A stretch of 37,470 nucleotides of DNA from Myxococcota bacterium (GCA_028278345.1 JANQEL010000240.1:1-37470), one strand, 5' to 3'; shown: positions 1 through 8,484, numbered from the stretch's first letter. The notes: generated from the sequence alone by a model not told the origin. A program made the numbers and translations.

Positions 1-1
1 C

Positions 2-79
2 TGCTACCGCGAAGCCAGTCTCCGCAAGGTGGCGGCGCCGCTCCTCGCTTCGCACCCGCAACTGAACCACTCCCCCTAG
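2..79 (+). CDS. C-terminal end of an unidentified protein (5' partial)
   Basis: The second forward frame is open from the window edge to a TAG at 77-79 and encodes 25 residues ending in NHSP. Nearly every codon ends in G or C, as in the confirmed genes of this window, which supports real coding. Too little is left to assign a family or function. No clear terminator follows within the next 300 bases, so the relation of its transcript to the downstream leader is unknown. Confidence 0.45.
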   Translation, partial: CYREASLRKVAAPLLASHPQLNHSP

Positions 80-460
80 ACCGTCGCGAACCATTGGCAT
101 CTCCCCGTGTGGATCGATTGACTGCTCTCGTTCGTGAACCCGCGCGGATCATAATGGGCATTGCGGGGAATCGCATCGCACGGGGCCCGATGTCCCGCTT
201 GCACCGCAACCTGAAAAGGTCTAGCGATGCTTCGACCGGCCGCCGATGTGAACGACGGACACCCACGCGATCCGTCCCCGAGCCATCGCTCACTACTCAG
301 CAGGCCGCCGGCAAGCCATGCGCCGGTTCGCGTCTGCATTGCGTAGTCGCTGCGCACGCAGCGCCGCTTGCGTGACGCCCGTCACGCGGTGATTCCGTCG
401 CGCGTCCAGGCGCAACGAGGTTCAGTCGGACGCGAACTTATCACCCATCGGTTCGCGGCA

Positions 461-488
461 ACCGACACGCAGGTGCGTCGGTTTTTTT
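461..488 (+). terminator. Intrinsic terminator-like hairpin in the leader of the PEP-CTERM gene
   Basis: Bases 461-469 pair with 474-482 around a four-base loop, with one A-C mismatch and one G-T wobble. Seven T follow at 482-488. It lies about 90 bases before the start codon of the PEP-CTERM gene, so it could act as an attenuator. Its left arm (461-465) can instead pair with 448-452, as an antiterminator would. Confidence 0.5.
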
Positions 489-512
489 CCAAGCATGGGG
501 ATTTTTCACTGC

Positions 513-573
513 GGGGCGCTCCGGTTTTTCCCGATACGGAAATCACGGCGTCATTGAAAATCCCGGAGCCCCC
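513..573 (+). promoter_or_regulatory. Stem that sequesters the ribosome-binding site of the PEP-CTERM gene
   Basis: GCTCCGG at 518-524 is perfectly complementary to CCGGAGC at 563-569, and GGGG at 513-516 can pair with CCCC at 570-573 after one bulged C. The second arm contains the only Shine-Dalgarno-like sequence (CGGAG) in front of the ATG at 576, so this 11-pair stem would hide the ribosome site. Whether it forms in the cell is inference. Confidence 0.4.
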
Positions 574-575
574 CA

Positions 576-1205
576 ATGAAACTCCACCCCCTCCACCCGA
601 AGTTCGTCTTCGCATCGCTCGTCTTCGCGATCCTCACCCTTGGGTCCGGACAGGCCATGGCCGCGCCCTTCGACCTGAGCTGCGGCGGCGCAAACGACGT
701 CGACACGAACCCGGCCACGATCGTCGGTTGCAACATCGCCGAGACCGGAACGATCACCGATCTCAATGTCTACCTGAACATCGACGACACCTCCGCGAAT
801 CCCTACGCCACCGACCTCGAGATCACTCTCGTCCACGTCGGCAGTGGGATTTCGGTTCAGGTTTACATGGGCCCTGGTGTCGCCTTTCCGACCTCGATGA
901 TGGACGCCACCTTCGACGACAGTGCAGCGGGTGCGCCCCCCGGTTCCGGCAACATCGTCGGCACCTTCCTCCCGGATCAGTCCCTCTCGGCCTTCAACGG
1001 GCTCGAGCTGTCGGGGGATTGGGAACTGCAAATCCTCGACGGCACGACGTACCTGAACGAAGGCATCGATCTCGTCGACTGGCGCCTCGTCGGCACCCAG
1101 GTTCCCGAACCGGGGACCGGCGTGCTGCTGGCCTTCGGCCTGGTCGGCCTCGCCGTGCTCTCGAACAAGCGCGAAGGCGGGGCGCGTACCTCGCTGGCGG
1201 GTTAG
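576..1205 (+). CDS. PEP-CTERM secreted protein with P-domain-like fold
   Basis: A 209-residue exported protein. Residues 1-30 form a signal peptide ending in an AMA-type cleavage site. The body has the spacing of a proprotein-convertase P-domain-like beta sandwich: a DLEITLVH strand, acidic loops, and GDWELQILD near residue 150. The C-terminus carries a PEP-CTERM sorting signal: VPEPGTG, a hydrophobic helix, then a basic tail with NKR. Such proteins are known to be cut by an exosortase and linked to exopolysaccharide; no exosortase gene is in this window. The start is the ATG after CGGAG. Its leader is unusually structured. A second PEP-CTERM gene lies at 22267. Confidence 0.85.
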   Translation: MKLHPLHPKFVFASLVFAILTLGSGQAMAAPFDLSCGGANDVDTNPATIVGCNIAETGTITDLNVYLNIDDTSANPYATDLEITLVHVGSGISVQVYMGPGVAFPTSMMDATFDDSAAGAPPGSGNIVGTFLPDQSLSAFNGLELSGDWELQILDGTTYLNEGIDLVDWRLVGTQVPEPGTGVLLAFGLVGLAVLSNKREGGARTSLAG

Positions 1206-1210
1206 CGCGA

Positions 1211-1234
1211 GGAGCGGCGCGAAGCGCGCGCTCC
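1211..1234 (+). terminator. GC-rich hairpin after the PEP-CTERM gene
   Basis: GGAGCG at 1211-1216 pairs with CGCTCC at 1229-1234, and GCGC at 1217-1220 with 1224-1227, around a GAA loop with one bulged base. It begins five bases after the stop codon. There is no T-tract, so it may slow polymerase or protect the mRNA 3' end rather than terminate by itself. Confidence 0.4.
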
Positions 1235-1304
1235 CCGCTTGTAGGCGGAGCGTCGCTGAACCAAGCTTCGGGTTTCTCTCCGCATGCGGAAGGAGCCCGT
1301 GCCC

Positions 1305-2351
1305 GTGTCGCTTTCCCGACCGCAGATCCCCGCCGAGATGCGTGCCGCCGTGTATCACGCGCGCGGCGATCTGCGCGTCGAGACCCGCGCCACCCCCGAG
1401 CCCGGCCCACAACAGGTGCTCGTGGCCGTCGCCTACTGCGGGATCTGCGGCACCGACCTCCACATGGTCAACGATGGTTGGGGCCGACCCGACTCGATCG
1501 GCGGGCACGAGTACACGGGTGAGGTCGTCGCCATGGGCCCGGAGGTCGCGGGGCTCGCGATCGGCGACACCGTCGTCGGCGGTCCTGAACCGAGCTGCGG
1601 AAGTTGCGACTACTGCCGAAGCGGCCGGGCAATGCTCTGCCCCGAACGCGACACGCCGGGGGTGAGCGAGTTCCAGGGGGCCTTCGCCGAATTCATCTGT
1701 GTCGACCAGTGCCAGCTGCTACGTGTCCCCGAGAACCTTTCGCCGCGCGCGGCCGCCCTCGCCGAGCCCCTCGCGGTCGCGCTCCACGGCATCACGCGAA
1801 GCGCGATCGAGAAGGGGGAACGCGCGCTGATCACCGGTGCCGGCCCGATCGGCGCACTCACCCTCGCTGCGTTGCGCGCCCGGGGCATCGACGATGTCGT
1901 GGTGAGCGAACCGATGGAGGCGCGACGGGCGCTCGCCCGAGATCTCGGTGCGCGGTCGGTGGTCGGGCCGGAGGACCTCGCAGTCCCGCCCATGCCGTTC
2001 ACGATCGCCGATGACGCCTTCGACGCCGTATTCGAATGCTCGGGCAAGGCCGCGGCGGTCGAGACCGGCCTCGCGCTCCTCGTGAAGGGCGGCACCCTGG
2101 TGCTCCAGGGCACCGGTGCCGAGCGCCCGCGCCTCGATGCCCACCGGGTCCTGCTGAACGAACTCGTGATCACGGGCGCGTACTGCTACGACGATGACGG
2201 CGTCGACGACGCTCTCGCACTCCTCGCCAGCGGAGATCTCCCGACCGATCGCCTGCTGCACCCCGAAGATGTCCCTCTCGACTCGATCGCGACGGCCTTC
2301 GCCCGACTCGGTGCCGGCGAGATCGCGGGCAAGGCCGTGGTCGTTCCGTAG
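1305..2351 (+). CDS. Zinc-dependent alcohol dehydrogenase (MDR superfamily, threonine/butanediol dehydrogenase-like)
   Basis: A 348-residue medium-chain dehydrogenase. Visible signatures are the catalytic zinc cysteine in GICGTDLHMV, the GGHEYTGEV zinc motif, four structural-zinc cysteines (CGSCDYCRSGRAMLC), and a Rossmann nucleotide site GAGPIGALTL. This is the layout of NAD(P)-dependent secondary-alcohol or polyol dehydrogenases such as Tdh and butanediol dehydrogenase; the substrate cannot be read from sequence. The best start is GTG at 1305, nine bases after AGGAG at 1291-1295. An upstream ATG at 1284 and an internal ATG at 1338 are alternatives. A VOC-family gene follows 31 bases downstream and is probably co-transcribed. 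Confidence 0.85.
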   Translation: MSLSRPQIPAEMRAAVYHARGDLRVETRATPEPGPQQVLVAVAYCGICGTDLHMVNDGWGRPDSIGGHEYTGEVVAMGPEVAGLAIGDTVVGGPEPSCGSCDYCRSGRAMLCPERDTPGVSEFQGAFAEFICVDQCQLLRVPENLSPRAAALAEPLAVALHGITRSAIEKGERALITGAGPIGALTLAALRARGIDDVVVSEPMEARRALARDLGARSVVGPEDLAVPPMPFTIADDAFDAVFECSGKAAAVETGLALLVKGGTLVLQGTGAERPRLDAHRVLLNELVITGAYCYDDDGVDDALALLASGDLPTDRLLHPEDVPLDSIATAFARLGAGEIAGKAVVVP

Positions 2352-2382
2352 TGCAATCGAGAAAGCCGGGAAGGAAATCGCA

Positions 2383-2847
2383 ATGACCGAGGCCTCGACC
2401 CAGCGTTTCAACCACGTGGCGATGAGTGTGCCCCGCGCGGAGATCGACGAAGCGCGCTCGAAGGAGATCTTCGACTTCTACCGCGAGGTCTTCGGCTGGA
2501 GCGAGATGCCCGGGCTCTCGAAACCGGGAGAGCTCCTGGTGATGCGCGCCCACAGCAACGAGCAGTTCGTCTTCGTCGCGGGCGACGACGAGACGCCGAC
2601 GCGAGGTGCCGAGATGGATCACTTCGGCCTCTCCGTCGCGACCCCCGAAGAACTCGACGCCATCTATGCCCGCGCACGGGCACGGGCCGAGGGCGATCCC
2701 CGCGTGCGCATCGTCGAGCACAAGACGGACGACTTCAACGTGCTGAAGCTCCACAGCTTCTACGTGGGCTTCCAGCTACCGCTGATGGTCGAGGTGCAGT
2801 GCTACGAGTGGGCCGAAGGAGTCGGGCCGTCGAGTCTCCCCGACTGA
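2383..2847 (+). CDS. VOC (glyoxalase/bleomycin-resistance/dioxygenase) family protein
   Basis: A 154-residue protein with a vicinal-oxygen-chelate pattern: FNHVAMSVP near the start (potential first metal ligand His), FYREVFGW, GAEMDHFGLSV with a second His in the middle, and MVEVQCYEW with a Glu near the end. The family includes glyoxalases, extradiol dioxygenases and isomerases; the reaction is not identifiable. The start is the ATG after GGGAAGGAAA. It lies 31 bases after the alcohol dehydrogenase, suggesting one operon acting on the same small-molecule pathway. The gene ends 19 bases from the opposing MDR gene. Confidence 0.75.
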   Translation: MTEASTQRFNHVAMSVPRAEIDEARSKEIFDFYREVFGWSEMPGLSKPGELLVMRAHSNEQFVFVAGDDETPTRGAEMDHFGLSVATPEELDAIYARARARAEGDPRVRIVEHKTDDFNVLKLHSFYVGFQLPLMVEVQCYEWAEGVGPSSLPD

Positions 2848-2866
2848 CGGCACCCCTCGCTCCCGA

Positions 2867-4027
2867 TCAGTCGAGCAACCCCTTCACCGAGTCGGGCATG
2901 TCCTTTGCGACGCGCACGATCGGGATCCCCGTCTGCACGGCCTCGTGCATTTCGCGCATCGCGCGGGGGAGATCTTCGAAGGAGTAGATCTCGTTGTGCA
3001 CGGTGGGCTTGAAGACCTTGCCGTAGAGGGCGGTGGCCTCTTCACAGCCCTGCAGCGTGTCGTAGTGGGTGTGATCGATGGTGATCTGCTTGGTGGACGC
3101 GCCGGCCGAGTTGTAGTTCACCGCGGTGGAGAGCTGCCAACCGGCGCTCACGTTCACGCCCATGCGCGCAGCACAAGCGAGCCCCGGCGCGAACACCGGA
3201 CCGCGAAGCATGTCGCACACGATGTGCATGCCGGCCCCGTCGGTGAGCTTCTTGCACTCGGCGTTGAAGGCCTTGTTGTCGTCCTTGCTCGCGAAGCGGT
3301 TGAAGGCCATCTGGTCGATGCCCTCGATGCCGAGCTTGGCGAGGGCCTCGCGTCGCTCTGCGCTGCCCGAGCAGAAGTACGCGTTGTGGCCCGCGTCCTT
3401 CGCGAGCATCAGGAAGAGCTCGCCGACGCCACCGCCGAAGCTCAGGACGTTCAACTTCGGCAGCTGCTCTTCGCTGACCTTGAGGCGGAAGATGCCGAGA
3501 CCGCGTCGCCACAGGTGATAGGCGGTGGGCGCACGCAGGGGCAGGGCGGCGATCTCCCAGAGGTTCAGGCCACAGTCGAGGGGGGCCTTGATGAGCTGCC
3601 ACTCTTCGACGACGGCCTCCTCGCCGTACCAGCCGATGGAGTCGGGCTGGTCGTACGCCCAGATGCGCAGCGGGTAGCCGAAGGGGTCGGGCTGGCCGAT
3701 GCAGTGGGTCACGACGACGTCACCCACGGAGAAGCGCGAGACGTCGGAGCCGACTTCGATCACCTCACCGACCGCCGAGTTGCCGGGATACATCTTGCCG
3801 CCGCGCAGCTCCGCGATGTTCACCGTGTCGGCGAGGGCCGCGTGATCGTCGTTGTGCTCGCCCGAGACGGCGAGGATCTTCAGGCGGACGTCGCTCGCGC
3901 CGACAGCGCGCAGCTCGAGTTCGTCGAGGGCCACGACACGGGCGATATCGACCTTGTCGATATCCCCTCCGACGCGTTCACGTTCCTGGGCGACCGCTTC
4001 GGCGGTAATCGAATACTGGCGGGGCAT
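2867..4027 (-). CDS. MDR-family dehydrogenase/reductase without visible zinc ligands
   Basis: A 386-residue medium-chain dehydrogenase/reductase. The N-terminal half has the GroES-like fold pattern (KMYPGNSAVGEVIEVG, then FSVGDVVV), and the centre has a nucleotide-binding region (LNVLSFGGGVGELFLMLAK). The GHE motif and structural-zinc cysteine cluster of alcohol dehydrogenases are absent; GNS stands where GHE is expected. This suggests a zinc-free reductase of the crotonyl-CoA or quinone reductase kind, though the substrate is unknown. It converges on the VOC gene and is downstream of the TerB-like gene on the same strand, 133 bases away; that gap holds a TTGACG hexamer but no good -10. Confidence 0.75.
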   Translation of the reverse strand: MPRQYSITAEAVAQERERVGGDIDKVDIARVVALDELELRAVGASDVRLKILAVSGEHNDDHAALADTVNIAELRGGKMYPGNSAVGEVIEVGSDVSRFSVGDVVVTHCIGQPDPFGYPLRIWAYDQPDSIGWYGEEAVVEEWQLIKAPLDCGLNLWEIAALPLRAPTAYHLWRRGLGIFRLKVSEEQLPKLNVLSFGGGVGELFLMLAKDAGHNAYFCSGSAERREALAKLGIEGIDQMAFNRFASKDDNKAFNAECKKLTDGAGMHIVCDMLRGPVFAPGLACAARMGVNVSAGWQLSTAVNYNSAGASTKQITIDHTHYDTLQGCEEATALYGKVFKPTVHNEIYSFEDLPRAMREMHEAVQTGIPIVRVAKDMPDSVKGLLD

Positions 4028-4160
4028 GGGTGTCCTCGTGTCTTCTGACCGCAGCGCGAGCTGCGGGGAGTGGGGGTCGCGAACGCCGGGCGCGGCTGCG
4101 CGAAATGGAGCGGATTTCTCGCAAATTCGCGGGTTTGCGTCAAGCGGCCCCCGACCCCTT

Positions 4161-4508
4161 TCAGGCCGAGGGAGGGTCTTCCAGCAGCTGCTCGAAGAGC
4201 GCCAGGCAATCGCGCTCGTCGTCGTTCACGACGCCATCCGCTTCGACCATCCCGCGCACGGCCGCCACGAAGAGTTCGCGATGTTCGGCCGGAACCTGTG
4301 TCGGATCGAGGTCACTCGTGGGAGGTGGCACCTCGAGCCAGCCGGCCACCTGGGCTCGATCGTCGTCGCTGAAGCCCAGGCGCTCGACCAGCCGCGCGAC
4401 GAACTCCCGCTCGCGCCGGTGGATCTCCAGGTCGGCCCAGGCGAAGGAGCAGACGAACCTCATCAGGCGAAGTCGTTCGCCGTGCTCGAGTCCCTCCAAT
4501 CCCCCCAC
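4161..4508 (-). CDS. TerB-like protein
   Basis: About 115 residues, all helical. The pattern is that of the TerB/TerB-like fold: a first helix pair LMRFVCSFAWADLEIHRRE followed by FVARLVERLGF, then a second pair with VRGMVEADGVVNDDE and LALFEQLLE. The paired acidic ADxxI / ADGVVN positions match the metal-binding acids of the family, first named for tellurite resistance but widespread with unknown roles. The start is uncertain: GTG at 4508 follows GGGAGG closely, ATG at 4463 is a shorter alternative, and a TTG at 4619 is possible but would add an atypical extension. Confidence 0.6.
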   Translation of the reverse strand: MGGLEGLEHGERLRLMRFVCSFAWADLEIHRREREFVARLVERLGFSDDDRAQVAGWLEVPPPTSDLDPTQVPAEHRELFVAAVRGMVEADGVVNDDERDCLALFEQLLEDPPSA

Positions 4509-4783
4509 GATGCCTCCCGGATGCTTCGGCAGAAGACTGCGCCACCCGCCTCCGGGATTCCAGCGCGCGGCTATGAAGGCGATTGCGCAGGAACGCGGGC
4601 GGGAGGGTGGAAGCGACAAGCTTTGCCCACGGATTCCAATTCGAAATCCGACTCGACGTCACGCGACCGCGCGTCCTGCGTGCGCCTTGCCTGCGCGCTT
4701 CCGACCGCGCGAGCGAGAACGCGATCGCGGGCGACGCCCTCGGGGCGTGGGTGCTGGTACCCGGTTTGCACTCTCATCGGGCG

Positions 4784-5635
4784 ATGTCGCGCTTCCCGAT
4801 GCTCCGAAGATCGCTGTTGGGCCTGGCCCTGGCGTACCTCTTCGCGTCGCCGCTGGCCCACGCCGTGCCCGGTGAGCCCCTGGACCTGCTCGACGCGCGG
4901 CCCCGGGAGATCGAGGTCTACTTCGAGATCTCTCCGCGCGAGGCTCCCCAGCAGACCCGCACCGTCTTCTCTCCACCGCACCGCGCCTGGGTGGAGCCGG
5001 GCCTGCGGCCGAGCCAGCTGCGCGTCGTGATCCCGGCTGCGACGGTCGAAGCGCATCTGCTCGGCGACCAGCGCCCGATCCCCGATAGCTTCAGCGACTT
5101 CGTCTGGACCTTCGACACCGAGACGGGCCACGTGCTCTCCGCCGAGGTGCGCGGGCGCGTACGCCCCGAACTCGATTGGGGGTTCGTGAAGACGAGTACC
5201 CAGGCCGAGATCCACGTCGACATGGGCACCGCGATCACCGGGGGCTTCGAGCGGCCGCGACGCGTGCTCGGCAACCTCGTCTATCGCTACTGCACCGATG
5301 CCCTCGACCCCGGCTGCCGCGTGGTCGACACCACGCCCTACGATCCGGCCACCGGCTACGTCAACGCGGTCGGCCGCGTCTGGGTGCATTCGACCATCGT
5401 GGACGTGTGGAACTTCTCGCCGATGGGGGAGGCCATCTTCAAGGAGCGCCCCGACGAGGCCGGCCTCGAGCCGGGCTTCGCAGCTCGGAACACGGGGAGC
5501 CTCGCCGCAGGCACGGTAGAGTTGCGCGCTCCCGCGGCCCTGGACGCCGTACCCGAGGTTTCGACCCCGCCTCCGGGCCCACGCCCCGGAGCGGCCGCAC
5601 CGCCCGCCAAAGCCCCTCATCCCGCCCTCCAATAG
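4784..5635 (+). CDS. Secreted protein of unknown function with proline-rich tail
   Basis: A 283-residue protein. The chosen ATG (or the ATG at 4799) starts a signal peptide: arginines, then LLGLALAYLFASPL and an AHA cleavage site. The mature part is rich in beta-type sequence and has one close cysteine pair (YCTDALDPGC) that could form a disulphide. The last 35 residues are mainly proline and alanine. No family was recognised. The longer open frame back to 4583 is rejected because it would bury the signal peptide. It sits 57 bases upstream of the M20 gene on the same strand. Confidence 0.6.
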   Translation: MSRFPMLRRSLLGLALAYLFASPLAHAVPGEPLDLLDARPREIEVYFEISPREAPQQTRTVFSPPHRAWVEPGLRPSQLRVVIPAATVEAHLLGDQRPIPDSFSDFVWTFDTETGHVLSAEVRGRVRPELDWGFVKTSTQAEIHVDMGTAITGGFERPRRVLGNLVYRYCTDALDPGCRVVDTTPYDPATGYVNAVGRVWVHSTIVDVWNFSPMGEAIFKERPDEAGLEPGFAARNTGSLAAGTVELRAPAALDAVPEVSTPPPGPRPGAAAPPAKAPHPALQ

Positions 5636-5692
5636 GCGCGCCGATCGGTCGAAAAGTCGGGGTACCGGCGTCCGCAGCGACAGGAGGGGCAC

Positions 5693-6883
5693 TTGGCAGC
5701 GACAGAGGCGAACACCCGGCAGGATCTCGAGGCCGACCGCAAGCAGGTGCTCGCGGCCCTCGACCGCGAAGCCGGGGAGGCCACCGCGCTATCGCGCTGG
5801 ATGTACGCGCACCCCGAGCTCTCCCTCGAAGAGCACGAGACGAGCGCGCGCTACGTCGCCTATCTCGAGGAGCGCGGCTTCCGGACGACCCGCAACGTCT
5901 GCGACATGGAGACGGCTTTTCGCGCGGAGTTCGGTGAGCCGACCGCACCGTTCAGCGTGGCGCTGCTGGCCGAGATGGACGCGCTTCCCGAGATCGGCCA
6001 CGCCTGTGGCCACAACCTTTCCGGCCCGGCCAGCCTGCTCGCCGCGAGTGCGCTTGCGACCTGGCTCGATCCCGAACAGCTCCGGGTCGTGGTGATCGGC
6101 TGCCCCGCGGAAGAGACCGGGGTCGGCAAACCGAAGCTCGTCGAAGGCGGCATCTTCGCCGGCGTCGATGCCGCGATGATGGCCCACGCCTCCGACATGC
6201 GGCGCGCCCATCGTCTCTTCCTGGGCAATCGCAAGTTCGAGTTCATCTATCACGGACGCGCGGCCCACGCGGCGGCCTATCCCGAACAGGGCTTGAACGC
6301 GCTGGACGGAGTGATCGCGCTCTTCGTCTCAGTGGGCATGCTGCGACAGCAGCTGCCGCGGGACGTGCGACTGCACGGCATCATCCACGAGGGCGGAAGG
6401 GCGCCGAACATCATTCCCGAACGTGCGGCCGCGAAGTTCTGGGCGCGCGCCCTCGAACCGACGCACCTCGAAGACGCCGCCGAGCGCCTCGTCGCCTGTG
6501 CGCGCGGTGCCGCCGAAGCGACGGGAACGCGCCTCCAGATCGAGACGCTCGAGGGGAGTTCGCCGCCGATGAAGCCGAACTTCCCGCTGGCCTCGACGTA
6601 TCGGCGCCAGCTCGACTATCTCGGTCTCGACGAGACTGATCACGCGCCGAGCGATGCGATCGGCTCGAGCGACATCACCCACATCTCCGAGGTGGTGCCG
6701 ACGATCCACCCGAACTTCCCGATCGGAGAGAACCTGGCCCTCCACACGCGGCCGTTCGCCGAGGCCACGGCGACGCTGCAGGGCGAGTCGGGGATGCTCG
6801 AGGGCGCCCGCGCGATGGCCCTCACCGTCGTCGAGCTCGCCCACTCGGCCGAGCTCCGAGACGAGGTCGCGGCCGCCCGCTGA
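5693..6883 (+). CDS. M20-family amidohydrolase (aminobenzoyl-glutamate hydrolase-like)
   Basis: A 396-residue zinc amidohydrolase of the M20D type. Metal and catalytic signatures are HPELSLEEHET, AEMDALPEIGHACGHN, and the acidic pair in CPAEETGVGKP; a dimerisation-domain histidine region follows (YHGRAAHAAAYPEQGLNALD). The family cleaves amide bonds of N-acyl amino acids, aminobenzoyl-glutamate or indole conjugates in the cytoplasm. PEQGLNALD and GGRAPNIIPERA are typical of the AbgB-like branch. The start is a TTG at 5693, strongly supported by AGGAGG at 5682-5687. No partner AbgA subunit is present. Confidence 0.85.
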   Translation: MAATEANTRQDLEADRKQVLAALDREAGEATALSRWMYAHPELSLEEHETSARYVAYLEERGFRTTRNVCDMETAFRAEFGEPTAPFSVALLAEMDALPEIGHACGHNLSGPASLLAASALATWLDPEQLRVVVIGCPAEETGVGKPKLVEGGIFAGVDAAMMAHASDMRRAHRLFLGNRKFEFIYHGRAAHAAAYPEQGLNALDGVIALFVSVGMLRQQLPRDVRLHGIIHEGGRAPNIIPERAAAKFWARALEPTHLEDAAERLVACARGAAEATGTRLQIETLEGSSPPMKPNFPLASTYRRQLDYLGLDETDHAPSDAIGSSDITHISEVVPTIHPNFPIGENLALHTRPFAEATATLQGESGMLEGARAMALTVVELAHSAELRDEVAAAR

Positions 6884-7056
6884 ATCTCCCCACGCGCCGA
6901 TCGTCCAATGGAGCGATTTGGCCTCGACTTGCGGTAGGCTCGCGGCCGGGGGGTGACGTTCGTTTTGTTCTCACGAAGTTGTAGCGAGAGTTGCGCCTCG
7001 CGCTGGGTTCGCACGCCATCGGGGCCCTTGCGCGCACGCGGGCAGGGCGGCCGCCG

Positions 7057-7725
7057 ATGAGTGCCAGCCCGATGGCGACCACGCCGCATGCCGGTAAGGT
7101 GCGGCGGCGCTTCCTCGAACGCCTGAAGCAGGCCGGGGTCACGGACCCGCGCGTGCTTCGCGCCTTCGCCGAAGTACCGCGGCATCTGTTGATCCCCGAA
7201 GCCCTGCGCGATCGCGCCTACCAGGAAACGCCGATCCCGATCGGCGAGGGCCAGACCATCTCGGCGCCCGGGGTGGTGGCGTCGATGACGATGGCCCTGC
7301 AACTCGAGGGGCACGAACGCGTCCTCGAGATCGGCACGGGCTCCGGCTATCAGGCGGCGATCCTGGCGCGGCTGGCGAGCGAGGTCGTTTCGATCGAGCG
7401 CATCCCGCGGCTCGCGGCGAGCGCTCGCAGCGCCCTCGATCGCTTCGGGGTCACCAACGTCGTGGTCTTCCTCGGTGACGGCACCCGGGGACGCCCGGAT
7501 CTCGCGCCCTTCGACCGCATCGTGGTCACCGCGGGTGGCCCCGAGATCCCGCGCCCGTTGCTGGAACAACTCTCGCCCGAGGGCATGTTGGTGGGGCCCT
7601 TCGGACCGCGCGGACATCAGAAGCTCACCCGCGTGAGACGCGGCCCGAACGGCGGCTTCAAGGGCGAGGTGTTGGGCGAGTGTGACTTCGTCGATCTGAT
7701 CGGCCAGAACGGATGGCAGCGCTAG
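7057..7725 (+). CDS. pcm: Protein-L-isoaspartate O-methyltransferase
   Basis: A 222-residue SAM-dependent methyltransferase that repairs isoaspartyl residues in aged proteins. It shows the family order: VLRAFAEVPRHLL near the start, the substrate loop IGEGQTISAP, SAM motif I VLEIGTGSGYQAAILA, then GDGTRG and VTAGGPEIP. ATG at 7057 gives the usual family length; ATG at 7072 and an upstream TTG at 6991 are alternatives. It is immediately followed by the LysM-M23 lipoprotein gene, the same partnership seen for pcm and nlpD in Gammaproteobacteria, so the two are probably co-transcribed. Confidence 0.9.
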   Translation: MSASPMATTPHAGKVRRRFLERLKQAGVTDPRVLRAFAEVPRHLLIPEALRDRAYQETPIPIGEGQTISAPGVVASMTMALQLEGHERVLEIGTGSGYQAAILARLASEVVSIERIPRLAASARSALDRFGVTNVVVFLGDGTRGRPDLAPFDRIVVTAGGPEIPRPLLEQLSPEGMLVGPFGPRGHQKLTRVRRGPNGGFKGEVLGECDFVDLIGQNGWQR

Positions 7726-7736
7726 CGCAGGCGCGC

Positions 7737-8477
7737 ATGCGTCACCGTCGGTGCCCGCGACACGCTGGCCGTGTCCTGCTGCCTCTCGCCCTCGCGGCTG
7801 CGCTGCTCTCGTGCACCTACACACCCGCCACGCAGTCGCGACACAGCGGCAGCAGCGATCGCGGCTTCTACCACACCGTGCGACCGGGAGAGAACCTGTA
7901 TCGCATTGGCCAGCGCTACGGCGTGCCGAGTGAGGTCTTGATTCGCGTGAACCGGATCTCGGATGTAACCGAGCTTCGCGTCGGTCAGCGGCTCTACATC
8001 CCGAAGCGCGCCGGCAGCCGCCCGGGGTCGAGGGCCCGCGCGGCACCCCGCGGCACCGACCCCGATCTTCGGCGGCGCATCCGCAACGATGCGAAGCGGA
8101 GCGCGAAGGTGGATTTCCAATGGCCGTTGGCGCGCACCAAGCTCAACTCGCGCTTCGGGCGGCGCAACGGGCAGCCCCACGAGGGGATCGACCTCGGCGC
8201 CCGGCAGGGGACGCCGATTCGCGCGGCCGAGGCGGGGAAGGTGATCCACGCCGGCAGGCTCGGGGCCTACGGCAAGGTGGTCATCCTGAAGCACGCGGGA
8301 GATTTCCGCACGGTCTACGCCCACGCGAAGCGGCTCTACGTGCGCAAGGGGCAGTTCGTCGAGCGGGGCCAGAAGATTGCCGAGGTGGGGATGACTGGAC
8401 GCACGACGGGCCCGCATCTCCACTTCGAGATTCGCCGTCGCGACGTCCCGAAGGACCCTCTGCTCTATCTACCGTGA
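7737..8477 (+). CDS. LysM and M23-peptidase lipoprotein (NlpD-like)
   Basis: A 246-residue cell-wall protein. A lipoprotein signal peptide ends in an LLSC lipobox (Cys about residue 26). One LysM peptidoglycan-binding domain covers about residues 45-88 (YHTVRPGENLYRIGQRYGV), followed by a basic linker and an M23/LytM domain from about residue 135 to the end. The M23 zinc ligands are all present: HEGID, the His in TVYAH, and HLHFE. By contrast E. coli NlpD has lost ligands and acts as an amidase activator, so this one may itself be an endopeptidase. ATG at 7737 starts 11 bases after the pcm stop; ATG at 7713 would overlap it. Confidence 0.85.
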   Translation: MRHRRCPRHAGRVLLPLALAAALLSCTYTPATQSRHSGSSDRGFYHTVRPGENLYRIGQRYGVPSEVLIRVNRISDVTELRVGQRLYIPKRAGSRPGSRARAAPRGTDPDLRRRIRNDAKRSAKVDFQWPLARTKLNSRFGRRNGQPHEGIDLGARQGTPIRAAEAGKVIHAGRLGAYGKVVILKHAGDFRTVYAHAKRLYVRKGQFVERGQKIAEVGMTGRTTGPHLHFEIRRRDVPKDPLLYLP

Positions 8478-8484
8478 AGCGGGC

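Larger units (their letters stand above)
80..575 (+). other. Long intergenic region and structured leader of the PEP-CTERM gene
   Basis: No convincing gene lies here; the open frames on both strands lack ribosome sites and recognisable products. The second half, from about 400, contains several nested inverted repeats on the + strand. CGCGTCC at 401-407 pairs with GGACGCG at 428-434. TCGGTT at 448-453 pairs with AACCGA at 460-465. A terminator-like hairpin at 461-488 ends in seven T. A long-range stem (513-524 with 563-573) covers the ribosome-binding site of the next gene. The layout suggests a regulated 5' leader, but no known riboswitch class was recognised. Confidence 0.5.

Noticed and set aside
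76..375. Open reading frames of about 93 residues on both strands near the window start
   Set aside because: They lie over each other, lack ribosome sites, show no family resemblance and have codon use unlike confirmed genes.
4121..4143. Promoter TTGACG upstream of the MDR gene
   Set aside because: No acceptable -10 hexamer occurs at 16-18 bases; only AGAAAT or GAGAAA. Not strong enough to list as a feature.
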